64,000 bases of DNA from Candidatus Parabeggiatoa sp. nov. 2 (GTDB lineage Bacteria; Pseudomonadota; Gammaproteobacteria; Beggiatoales; Beggiatoaceae): positions 1 through 64,000 of the forward strand of contig NBMI01000061.1 of NCBI GenBank assembly GCA_002085445.1, written 5' to 3'. The notes below the pieces were generated by a model. That model saw only the letters and a list, made by a program, of their open reading frames with translations, did not search any database and was not told the origin of the DNA. Shown here in pieces: positions 56,307-64,000 of the stretch. The position numbers and the translations under genes were made by a program. Numbering within the stretch: the first letter of the stretch is position 1; each line of letters starts with the position of its first letter.

Positions 56307-56711
56307 TTAAGCGCCTTTTTGGTATTTTACCGAGACCGGATGAGACTCAAAAATGATCGCTTTTTCAAGATAAATACCAGAGATGACAGCTGAGTGTATA
56401 TATTTGACGGTATTTGTCACCTTGAAGACTTGATTGATTTCTTTTACAAAAGGATCGGTGGTTTTTAAAATGGTTGACCGTATAATTTTTCTCCGGATGG
56501 CTTGACTGAGATGGTTATTAAGTACCGTGACTAAATGTATTAACGCCGTTTTCAACGTTAAATTGTCATACGCCGGCGCGCTGACAATCAGATTCCAATC
56601 AGTTATATCATACTCAAAAGCCTTGAGCATAAACAATGAGATAGCACCCTTTTCTTGCTTAAGCGCTCTTATCGTATGACGGAACTCTTTTACCAATATT
56701 TCATGATCCAT
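56307..56711 (-). CDS. Uncharacterised protein next to a HEPN remnant
   Basis: 134 residues, no signal or TM segment. It starts MDHEILVKEFRHTIRALKQEKGAISLFMLK and contains WNLIVSAPAYDNLTLKTALIHLVTVLNNHL and a C-terminal VISGIYLEKAIIFES. I do not know the family name, but such small proteins are found beside HEPN-domain genes. The start lies two bases beyond the stop of the short HEPN-like frame 56713-56811, so the two were one operon. By analogy with HEPN-MNT pairs it could be an antitoxin-like partner; that is only an inference. Confidence 0.6.
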   Translation of the reverse strand: MDHEILVKEFRHTIRALKQEKGAISLFMLKAFEYDITDWNLIVSAPAYDNLTLKTALIHLVTVLNNHLSQAIRRKIIRSTILKTTDPFVKEINQVFKVTNTVKYIHSAVISGIYLEKAIIFESHPVSVKYQKGA

Positions 56712-56712
56712 C

Positions 56713-56811
56713 TTAATACCCCATTAGGCTTCTCACGTACAGCTTAAAAAGGGTTTCTGCTTCTTCAAGTCGAAGCCTAGCAAGTTCTTTTAATTCGTTT
56801 CGAGTTGGCAT
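56713..56811 (-). pseudogene. HEPN-domain protein remnant (32 codons)
   Basis: Short frame MPTRNELKELARLRLEEAET followed by LFKLYVRSLMGY. The first 20 residues match the usual start of HEPN-domain proteins (LA-x-x-RL-x-x-AE-x-L), normally about 130 residues. The frame stops after 32, so the gene is truncated or internally deleted. It directly precedes the 134-residue gene. HEPN proteins are often RNases of toxin-antitoxin or abortive-infection systems. Confidence 0.6.
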
Positions 56812-57115
56812 AGAACATTTTGCTGTGGTATTTTATGGCCTGAAAAATAGAAAAGTCCAAATAACCCTAAAAATATAGCTAAATAATAGGTACCCGCGTA
56901 TCACTACTTCCCGTTTGTAGTAGTTGCAAAAGCCAACTTAAGTTTGTAGTAGTTGCAAAAGCCAACTTAAGTTTGTAGTAGTTGCAAAAGCCAACTAAAT
57001 GTTTGTAGTAGTTGCAAAAGCCACTAAAGGAAGGCGATAAATCGCCTACTACAAACTATAGATTATCGACCTTCAATCTCAAGCAACGAATAGAAAGGCT
57101 TGTTTTTAATTTATT
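56812..57115. repeat. TTTGTAGTAGTTGCAAAAGCCAAC repeat units
   Basis: Four units (about 56912-57018) in which a GTTGC...GCCAAC pairing is imperfect, then GGCGATAAATCGCC (about 57033-57047). These look like decaying members of the hairpin family. Confidence 0.8.
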
Positions 57116-58915
57116 TTAAAAATATCGTATTTTATCTATAGAGATAGATTTAGACGATATCCATATTTCAGGTGTTATTTCCTTTACATAATCGGCCCAG
57201 TCGGTAAGACTTTTAATCGGTAGCCCGTACGCTCGACTCCCTCTTTTTCTCAAGTCATCATCAATAAACCCTGTGACACAAAACTCTTTGAATTCTGGGT
57301 TATAAATAATTTATTCTAAAAGAATTTTCCCTCCTTTGCCAGCCCCATAAATCAAAACGGGTGTGTCTATTCCACTTTGACTCTTCTTCAATTGGGTATT
57401 CAACATATGATCAAAAAAACGAAAACTTAATCGTGATGCCACAACTACTATAAAAAGAAGCAAACCAAAAATCAGGTAAGCTCCCCGTGATTGTCCCGCT
57501 TCAAAACGGGTGACTATTACCACGATTGCCAAACTCAATATTACCCCGCCTGTCACACCGAGTATGTAACGAGAAATATCTGGAACGGAAATAAAATACC
57601 ATTGTACGCGATAGATTCCAGCTATAAAAAAAGCAACCAGACACGCAACAACGACAATAGGTATGGTTTTAGCTACTGACTCAAAAATTTGCACCGACAG
57701 AACACCGTAAAATCTCAACAGATAAGCACCGTAATAACATGCTATAATAAATATCATATCCAGCATGATCATACCAAAATACCAGTTATGCAGTAACAAG
57801 TTGACAAACGGTGTCCAAGTGGGCGGAGTCATATCGCTTTTGATTATCTTCTGTGCCGTCGTGCGAGTGAGGTAAATACCAATTAGAAGCATAAGAACCA
57901 CAAAGGCGCTAAACAAAAGCAACGAGTAATCTGTATAGTGTTGCATTCCCACCGCTACCAATCCACCCAAAAGTGCCATCGTGTAAAATACCAAGAGAAC
58001 TTGTTTTTCTTTGAATCCTAGCAACAATAAGCGATGTGATGAATGATCCCGCCCACCCTGAGAGGCCTTCTGCGCCCGCCATTTCCGGGTGATTGTCACC
58101 AGGGTTGTATCAAAAATGGGCATTGCGACAATGGTTGCTGGTATAAGTAACGCTAAAAGAGATAACTCTGTCGGTTTAGGATTCACAATACCGAAATATC
58201 CATTGAGTTCATTTGGAATGGCAAGCGATGCTAATACATATCCGATAAATAAGCTACCTGAATCGCCCATAAAAATGCTTGCCGGTGGGCGGTTGTAAAA
58301 CCAAAAACCCAATAAAGCGGCCATCAGTGACAACGCAATAGGAATGCCCAACAAGTTGGAATGGGGCACCATACCTGAAAGTATGGCTATTGTTCCCGCT
58401 GCAATAAAGACAATACCCGATGACAAGCCATCCATATTGTCCAACATATTAACCGCATTGATAATTCCAACGAACCAAAAATAAGTCATCAAAATATTAA
58501 ATATTTGGACATCAGTCAGTGGAATAACTATTCCAGCGGCAACTGCAAAACTGGTCGCAATTAACTGTACTAACAATTTGGTGACCGGACTGAATTGTTT
58601 TAAATCATCAAGCCCCCCCAAAATAAACATCACCAAAGAACCCGCAAGGACTGCTATTCCTTCTTTTACCCACACATTTTCAGCAATCAAACTTGCTGCT
58701 AGGTTATTAGGAAAATACATGACAAACGCGACAAGGACACCCAATAAAAAGGCGGGATAGAAACCTACCCCGCCATATAACGCTGTTGCCTTCGTATGCC
58801 ATCTGTCAGATCGAGGTTGCACAACCCAGCCATATTTCATGGCAAGCTGGCGTACAACCCACACTCCAAACACAGAAGCAACAAATACAAATAGGCTGAG
58901 AATAACTAAGTTCAT
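57116..58915 (-). pseudogene. MraY/WecA-like phosphosugar transferase fused to CapD-like N-terminal region, interrupted by a stop
   Basis: From ATG 58915 the first 534 codons encode a polytopic transferase that loads a sugar-1-phosphate onto undecaprenyl phosphate: LGGLDDLKQ (DD 103-104), NMLDNMDG (156-163), FMGDSGS (217-221) and the His motif DHSSHRL (290-296). A CapD/PglF-type four-TM block (about 380-500) and the start of a Rossmann fold (VLIYGAGKGGKILLE) follow. A TAA at 57311-57313 stops it there; the same frame continues IIYNPEFKEFCVTGFIDDDLRKRGSRAYGLPI...WISSKSI to 57116. The transferase part could still be made. An envelope-glycan role is likely. Confidence 0.85.
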
Positions 58916-59316
58916 AGATAAACCCCAAAATTATGTCCAAAGCTTTAGCTTTGGGGACTTTTCTAAAAATAACCGGCCCCCGCCTTCCGATAAATCGGAA
59001 GGCTGAAAGCTTAAGTACCCTAAAGGGCACTAGTAGTCTGTCAACATTGTTTTGACGGTTCAAATACGTCAGAAAGTCGTCCAAACTAACGTTTGGCTTC
59101 GCGGCACGGCTGCCAAGTTTAACCTAATTCGTTTAGGAGCAATATTTAATAAGAATTGATAGTGGTTAGCCTTCTTTGTAAAAAAAATGGGTTCAAGCAA
59201 TGTTACCCTAAGCGGAAGCCGGGGGATAATGGGTTGATCGTTCCCGTGTTCGGATTTATTAACATTTGTTAATAGATGTTAGAATTATCACAGAATTGCG
59301 ATCAGGCTAATGTCTA
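58916..59316. other. Intergenic upstream of the MraY-like gene
   Basis: Holds GTCCAAAGC-TTTA-GCTTTGG (58933), a CCTTCCGATAAATCGGAAGG hairpin (about 58984-59003), CCCTAAAGGG and a GTCCAAACTAACGTTTGG dyad (59081). No coding frame is supported. Confidence 0.65.
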
Positions 59317-59499
59317 TTAAATGCCGTAAGCATCAAATGTTTTTTGTATCACTATTCGTTCATCGAATTCTGCACAAATTTTTTTCCGGCCCGCCAAACC
59401 CATACGTTGACATAATTCAACATCATTAATAAATTTTTCCATCGTTGCCGCTAAAGCTTGACTATTTTGCACCGGCACAAGAAAACCGTTAATTCCACT
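59317..59499 (-). pseudogene. 3' remnant of a GT4-family glycosyltransferase
   Basis: Reading right to left: GINGFLVPVQNSQALAATM, then EKFINDVELCQRMGLAGRKK and EFDERIVIQKTFDAYGI before TAA at 59317-59319. This is the usual C-terminal tail of group-1 glycosyltransferases (dGxNGfLVP..., R-x-x-MG-x-AGR). Everything upstream is replaced by GGCCCCC-type repeat and short dispersed motifs, so only the last ~60 codons survive. Confidence 0.8.
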
Positions 59500-59757
59500 A
59501 TAACTAAGTTTTCAAATCGTTTTATGGCCCCCAAATAATGCGATATTAATAATAGCTAATTCGTTGACTCTCGCTAATTTCTAGTACAGTATTGTCTAGT
59601 ATAGCTTTGTCTAGTACAACGGATACGCGTTCCGGAACGGATAATTTTGTGGGCCAGGTTTTGATTTTAAAGTTTTCAACTCGTTTTATGGCCCCCATAG
59701 GAGAATTCTTTTTTTCCAGAAATCCGATTTTTTTGAAAAATCGGATTTCTAAAATGG
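59500..59757. repeat. TTTTATGGCCC and CTAGTACA repeats with terminator hairpin
   Basis: TTTTATGGCCCCCAAATAATG and CTAGTACAGTATTGT-type units recur at 60700-60850 and 61010-61060. An AGAAATCCGATTTTT hairpin (59718-59750) lies just beyond the stop of the next minus-strand gene and probably terminates it. Confidence 0.8.
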
Positions 59758-60531
59758 TTAACGCTGTTGTTTTCGTTGTTTAAGAATGGCTTCAATTTCT
59801 TCGAGTTGTTCTGACTTAAAGTAATTCACCACATCTTTTGGTCTCATGCCTCTCAACCGTTCGTTCAATAATTTATCAAGTTCTTCTTGAGAATAATATT
59901 GAACCCCCCACATGTCACCAATCGCTTTTAAAAAACCTTTAAATGCTTTTTTGATCTGTTTGAATCCTTGTTCTTTCAAAAGCTGAAACGATTTAAGTCT
60001 TTTGAGTTTTTTACTGGCTAAGCAAGTTATCCAAGCATTGTGAAGTTTATTAGGTAGCTCATTAAGGGATATCAATGTGATGTGATTATACGCAATATGT
60101 GTACTTTTATAAACACCGGCTTGTACTTGGATTGTATAACCGTATTGCTCCCTATTATCCTTTTGGGGTTGTTTCGCACATATCAAAAACGTTTGGATTT
60201 CGTCATCGGCTATTTCTTGTGAGCGTTTATAGGAATATTCGTACCACGCTGTTTGGATAAAGGTGTTTTTGTTAATGGATTCAGTTGCTTTGAATTCTAG
60301 CAAAACGTCATTTGTTGTGCTGTCTCTAATCCCATCGGGTAATCGCTCCAGTTGTTTTTGAGTCCATTTTTTCGATTTTGTTTTTAATAATAAGACATAT
60401 GCCTCGGGTAGTTTATTAACCACCTTAACATCGGTTAAGACGATTATCCCGACGGGTGTTAGTAAAAATTCAAGTATTCTGCCCAGAATCTGATGCCAAT
60501 AAGTTTTTTCGTTGTTATCTTCGTTATCCAT
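59758..60531 (-). CDS. PD-(D/E)xK nuclease-like protein with altered active site
   Basis: 257 residues, no signal. YWHQILGRILEFLLTPVGI near the start, PEAYVLLLKT (42-51), LPDGIRDSTTNDVLLEFKATES (64-85), DDEIQTFLICAKQPQ and ITLISLNEL resemble a family of restriction-endonuclease-fold proteins frequent in Beggiatoaceae and cyanobacteria. The E-x-K pair is intact (E79, K81). In relatives as I remember them the upstream strand reads EAD; here it is EAY (Tyr45, TAT at 60397-60399), which would remove the metal-binding Asp. The C-terminus is basic and helical (EELDKLLNERLRGMRPKDVVNYF). Activity uncertain. Confidence 0.6.
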   Translation of the reverse strand: MDNEDNNEKTYWHQILGRILEFLLTPVGIIVLTDVKVVNKLPEAYVLLLKTKSKKWTQKQLERLPDGIRDSTTNDVLLEFKATESINKNTFIQTAWYEYSYKRSQEIADDEIQTFLICAKQPQKDNREQYGYTIQVQAGVYKSTHIAYNHITLISLNELPNKLHNAWITCLASKKLKRLKSFQLLKEQGFKQIKKAFKGFLKAIGDMWGVQYYSQEELDKLLNERLRGMRPKDVVNYFKSEQLEEIEAILKQRKQQR

Positions 60532-61109
60532 TATGATTACTCGAATTTAGAATCTAAAAAGTTTGAAAGTTTTTAAATGGTTTTATGGCCCACAGAGAGT
60601 TTTTAACGCCAAAGGCGCAAGTTTATTTGGTTGTCTCTTGTGTCTTTGGCGTGCGTTTATTTGTGGGCCATGATTTTATTTGAAAGTTTTTAAATGGTTT
60701 TATGGCCCACAAATAATGCGATATTAATAATCGCTAATTCGTTGACTATCGCTAATTTCTAGTACAGTATTGTCTAGTACAGCTTTGTCTAGTACAACAT
60801 TGTTTAGTACAACGGATACGCGAAATAAACGGATAATTTTGTGGGCCATGTTTTGATTTGAAAGTTTTCAAATGGTTTTATGGCCCACAAATGGGTGCTA
60901 ATAATCCTATAAAAACTATAAGTATTGAATGTAAGAAGGGTTTTGTCTTTGGGATTTCCTAGTCTTTGTCGTTTTTTTAGGCCCGTTTTTAGTTTGAAAG
61001 TTTTCAAATGGTTTTATGGCCCACAAATAATGCGAATTTCTAGTACAACGGATACGCGAAATGAACGGATAAATTTCACCTGTTTTAATTGGGCCAAAAT
61101 TGTTAATGA
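60532..61109. repeat. TTTTATGGCCCACAAAT and CTAGTACAACGGATACGCG repeat field
   Basis: At least three TTTTATGGCCCACA copies (about 60581, 60699, 60877) and TGTGGGCCAT copies in the opposite sense (60662-60671 and 60840-60849) form nested inverted elements, for example 60584-60671. ACAACGGATACGCGAAAT units sit between them. No gene. Confidence 0.8.
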
Positions 61110-62235
61110 TTAATTGCATATCAACACTTGCTCTGTTTGTAATACCATAGTTTCAAATGAAAAAAATTCTTTGACTTGTTTTTGCCCTGCTTGCCCAATA
61201 CGTTGCAGTTCTCTAGGGTTATCCAGTAAGTAGCGGATTTTTTTCTGTCAGTGCTGGGTTATCACCTGCCTGAATAAGATAACCGTTCACGCCATCAGTA
61301 ATGGTTTCTGGTGTTCCCCCAACCGCTGTGGCAATGACTGGCACACCGGCTGCTTTGGCTTCAAGGACAATATGGGGGAGTCCTTCATAAGTGGAGTTAA
61401 GAATAAATACTTTAGCTTTGGCTATTTCTTCAATGACTTGTTCTTTAGGAATATAGCCAAGGAATTTGACTAAATGCGTTTGACTTGGTTTGACTTGTTT
61501 TTCTAGTGTGGTTTTTAAGATACCGTCTCCAATAATATTGAGACTCCAATTATTGGGTATCACGACATTAATCAATTCTGAAATCCCTTTCCAAGGTACC
61601 AGACGTGCTACTGTTACACAATCAACTTGTTTATCTTGATTGATTTTATTATCACTAGGTAATGTGTGGACGCTATTATAAATGATCTTAATTTGGCTTT
61701 TATTTATACCCCATTGTGCCACGATCTCTGCTAAATATTGGCTGGGTGTAATTATTTTATCGGCAAGGTTTGTGTACCATCCTTGTATTTTTTTTAGGAT
61801 ATTCCATTTGAGGTTGTATGATTTGTGTTGAAAATCGTCAATCGTGTCTTGTGTCATGCCGTTAACACGCGCTCTTTCCCAAATCAGATATCCAACGATT
61901 TTAATGACGGTGGGTTTACGCCTCAATATTTTGCTGGCTATTACGCCTTCTAAAACTAAGCCGTTGAGATAGACAACATCCGCTGTTTTTGCTAATTGGT
62001 AAATCGTGGTAATCGTTTGAATACGTCTTATCAGACGATTTTGCTGACGACGAATGCGTTTTACCAGAAACGGATAAACAGCGTCATCATAAGTTTGATC
62101 TTCTGTCAGGGTTATAACAGCAATAATCGTATGTCTTTGTGATAGGGCAGTGGCAATGGCTGGCACATAGCTGGCTGGGCATCAGTGATCCGGTGGGAAT
62201 ATGCCGGTGACTATTAATATTTTTAATGAATTCAT
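61110..62235 (-). pseudogene. GT4-family glycosyltransferase with an in-frame stop and a homopolymer frameshift
   Basis: From ATG 62235: MNSLKILIVTGIFPPDH, then TGA (62182-62184), then CPASYVPAIATALSQRH in the same frame, where relatives have a GGP(A/S) loop for nucleotide-sugar binding. The body is intact: VARLVPWKGISELI, LNIIGDGILKTTLE, KFLGYIPKEQV and the donor motif NSTYEGLPHIVLEAKAAGVPVIAT, GGTPETITDGVNGYLI. Near the end a run of seven T (61238-61244, A on the coding strand) shifts the frame; with six it continues IRYLLDNPRELQRIGQAGQK to TAA at 61110-61112. So there are two lesions. Probably once part of an exopolysaccharide cluster with the MraY-like gene. Confidence 0.85.
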
Positions 62236-62266
62236 TAGATTATAAAAATTTAAGTCAAAAAATGTT

Positions 62267-62740
62267 TTACTCCAAACCGTTGTAAAAGTTTTTTAAATTC
62301 ATCTCCACATTCATGTGTAAAGGCTCGAACAAAAAACGGCCTTTGTATTTATCAATACCAAAACGAACTTTGACTTTATCCATATGGTTCTGAATATTGG
62401 CGGTACGAGCCGACGAGGAGGGACAATTTTTGGGATCAAAAACCACCAAATAGACGAATTTTGTATTAACCAGTTTCTTCGCATCAAGATTCACAATAGT
62501 GGCAGCTACTCGTTCATATAGAAGAATACTTGCCAATAGTTTAAACTGAAGCTTTTGTTTTTCCACTTTAACATTTTTACCGGCTTTGAATTCAACCAAT
62601 AAAACAGGCTCACTACCAAAAGCTAACATATCCACAGTGGATGGTTGGTTTTTTCCTCTAAAATATTTTTGAGCGATCTGATCAAAATCAAGATATTTTT
62701 CCTCACTGACACAAAGTGTACGCTCATTGGCATTATCAGA
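62267..62740 (-). pseudogene. 5'-truncated nuclease-fold protein
   Basis: The open frame gives NANERTLCVSEEKYLDFDQI, AQKYFRGKNQPSTVDMLAFG, then EPVLLVEFKAGKNVKVEKQK, LDAKKLVNTKFVYLVVFDP and a C-terminus ending NFYNGLE. The D...EFK arrangement (VDMLAF, LVEFKAGK) is typical of PD-(D/E)xK folds. A TGA lies at 62741-62743 and no start is available before it; the only ATG (62635) would omit the first strand. So the gene lost its 5' end. Confidence 0.6.
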
Positions 62741-63141
62741 TCAAAATTTTGTTGTTAAATATAGAAATATATAGAAAGCTTTCTTCATAAATCTGCTTAT
62801 TAATAGAGTTGTCCGAAAATAAGGGTTTTCTTAATTTAACGGCTTCTCGCCATTCTCTTCCCGCCACCTTCCAGGGGCGATGCCCCAGGCTTTATTAATG
62901 TCGCCCCGTTGGGGCTTGCCTGGGGCGATGCCCTAGGCTTTATTAATGTCGCCCCGTTGGGGCTTGCCTGGTAGATACACAGGCTTTATTAATGTCGCCC
63001 CGTTGGGGCTTTTCTATTAGCCCCTTCGGTATGTGTTATTAAAGCCAGGGGCAACGCCCCTGGCTTTCTTATTTATTTACGGACAAGTCTAATATAGATA
63101 TTCTTCTATATTGTTATCAAATATTTATATTTTTATAGACT
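62741..63141. repeat. GCCCC repeats between remnants
   Basis: Four GTCGCCCCGTTGGGGCT-type dyads with GGGGCGATGCC and TTTATTAATGTC tracts (62870-63065). Flanks show nothing recognisable. Confidence 0.85.
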
Positions 63142-63213
63142 CTAACTAATTTCCGTCAAGGTTCGTTGACAATCCCCATACCATTGTTCAAATGCCGCTT
63201 GTAAATGTTGCAT
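63142..63213 (-). CDS. Very short frame overlapping the ATPase remnant stop
   Basis: 23 codons, MQHLQAAFEQWYGDCQRTL followed by TEIS, starting at an ATG that overlaps the stop of the ATPase remnant (TAATG). The overlap and codon pattern suggest the start of a once longer partner gene. I do not recognise it. Confidence 0.35.
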   Translation of the reverse strand: MQHLQAAFEQWYGDCQRTLTEIS

Positions 63214-63554
63214 TAACTAATTCCCAACACGGTTTGTTCCAATTTATGAAAGGGCAAAGAAAGTGCTTCAAATAGAGAACTTAAATCATCAGTGACTTTT
63301 TTGACTTCAATACCTTCATCCGTTAACTCATTGAAATAAAAATGGGTTTCCTTATGCTGATTAACTAAATTAACAATCAATTCCGCCAGCAACAGTTGCC
63401 ATTCAGGATGAAGATGATTTTCTGGTTCATCAATTATCAGTAAATGATCAGATTTCAATTGGTTATTTTCAGCTAATCTTTGCAACAAACCAAAATATTT
63501 AATACCGGCAGCTACATTCATCAGCAAAATAGATTCATTTTCGCTGCCATTAAG
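63213..63554 (-). pseudogene. C-terminal remnant of an AAA (ABC-type) ATPase
   Basis: Open from 63554: LNGSENESILLMNVAAGIKYFGLLQRL, Walker B HLLIIDEPENHLHPEW, AELIVNLVNQHKETH, then directly FYFNELTDEGIEVKKV and ALSLPFHKLE. The N-terminal half with Walker A is absent, and the TSHS-like H-loop expected after KETH is missing, so there is also an internal in-frame deletion. A TAA at 63555-63557 and repeat DNA lie upstream. Same general class as the ATPase at 40977-41995 but a different family member. Confidence 0.75.
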
Positions 63555-63557
63555 TTA

Positions 63558-64000
63558 ATAATGCGAATTAATAATGAAAATTGAAAATGGTATTGTCTAG
63601 TGCAACATTGTCTAGTACAGCATTGTCTAGTACAACACTATCTAGTACTAATAATTGAGAAATCCGATTTTTCCAAAAAATCGGATTTGTTGCTCTTTGA
63701 TAAATCCGTTCCCAAAAATCGGATTTCTTGGCTCTTTGATAAATCCGATTTTTCAAAAAAAATCTTGGCATCCTACCCGGCTATCTAGTACAACGGATAC
63801 TCGAAATAAACGGATAACTCATACGGATTGATGACGGGATAATTCACTTTCAAGTCTCAACGGCTATTAATACAACTAAAAATGGGTTATTACCTTTTAA
63901 CTTCTCATCCGTTTTTCGCGCGTATCCGTTGTACTAAGCATATCCGTGCATATCCTAAGTACTAACAGCTAATCCGTTGACTTTTGCCAACCCGTTGTTC
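63558..64000. repeat. CTAGTACAACATTGT units and ATCCGAT hairpins at the window end
   Basis: Four CTAGTACA(A/G)CA-TTGT units (63597-63650), ATCCGAT-type hairpins (63659-63688 and 63703-63765), then ACAACGGATAC and AATAAACGGATAA motifs. No gene found. Confidence 0.82.

Noticed and set aside
56148-56393. 81-codon plus-strand frame
   Set aside because: Overlaps the end of the better supported minus-strand gene and has no family match or ribosome site.
57311-57313. Reassignment of TAA as a sense codon
   Set aside because: Intact genes such as purD, aroQ, accB, accC and proC end with TAA at family-typical lengths, so TAA is used as a stop.
62182-62184. TGA as selenocysteine in the glycosyltransferase
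   Set aside because: Position corresponds to a glycine-rich loop, not a redox site; no SECIS-like stem was evident; the gene also has a second lesion.

Overview
The window looks like a chromosomal piece from a large filamentous or giant sulfur bacterium of the Beggiatoaceae (Gammaproteobacteria, Thiotrichales). The aroQ-accB-accC order is gammaproteobacterial. The accessory genes (TPR-CHAT protein, Ser/Thr kinases with TPR parts, TPS-type adhesin, DUF928, DUF302, pentapeptide proteins, Uma2-type nuclease) are typical of that family. Intergenic space is full of heptanucleotide tandem arrays, including TAACTGA/TCAGTTA runs like those reported from marine Beggiatoaceae. The assignment is an inference; no rRNA or tRNA gene was seen.

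Layout. 0-8 kb: CBS protein, solitary degenerate HsdM-like methylase, two secreted pentapeptide proteins, cysQ, purH. 8-15 kb: a Cache-HAMP-cyclase-hemerythrin receptor, a TPR-CHAT protein, and a DUF928 lipoprotein gene broken by a perfect 49-bp tandem duplication. 15-30 kb: purD, a broken ATPase, a kinase with a novel-looking N-terminal half, a TPS exoprotein, a beta-barrel protein and a zinc-ribbon/kinase/TPR protein. 30-44 kb: housekeeping genes (aroQ, accB, accC, proC, yggT, ispA), a Uma2 nuclease fused to a nucleotidyltransferase-like tail, a decaying RAYT transposase, the AmmeMemoRadiSam trio and a broken AAA ATPase. 44-56 kb: DUF4124 and MIF-like proteins, tandem DUF302 protein, purE, truncated VWA protein, rubredoxin-reductase-like flavoprotein, YhdH/AcuI-like reductase and a second kinase of the novel type. 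56-64 kb: a HEPN remnant with a partner, a decaying envelope-glycan segment (MraY/WecA-like enzyme and two glycosyltransferases, all disrupted), and several nuclease and ATPase remnants.

Two themes stand out. First, roughly a quarter to a third of the DNA is repeats. One superfamily of small hairpins keeps a central TTTA while its stem bases change in compensating pairs; another is built on CTACAAGGATTCGTTATAA. These repeats lie directly at gene ends and often supply stop codons and C-terminal tails. Second, many accessory genes carry a frameshift, an in-frame stop or a truncation. This is either real gene decay driven by repeats or assembly/sequencing error; read-level data would separate the two.

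Housekeeping genes are mostly intact and spread out. purH, purD and purE lie in three places, and most genes look singly transcribed. Compact units are aroQ-accB, amrB-amrA, proC-yggT and the DUF4124-MIF pair. Signalling and envelope genes dominate the rest, suggesting a cell that invests in kinase and cyclic-nucleotide sensing and in surface proteins.
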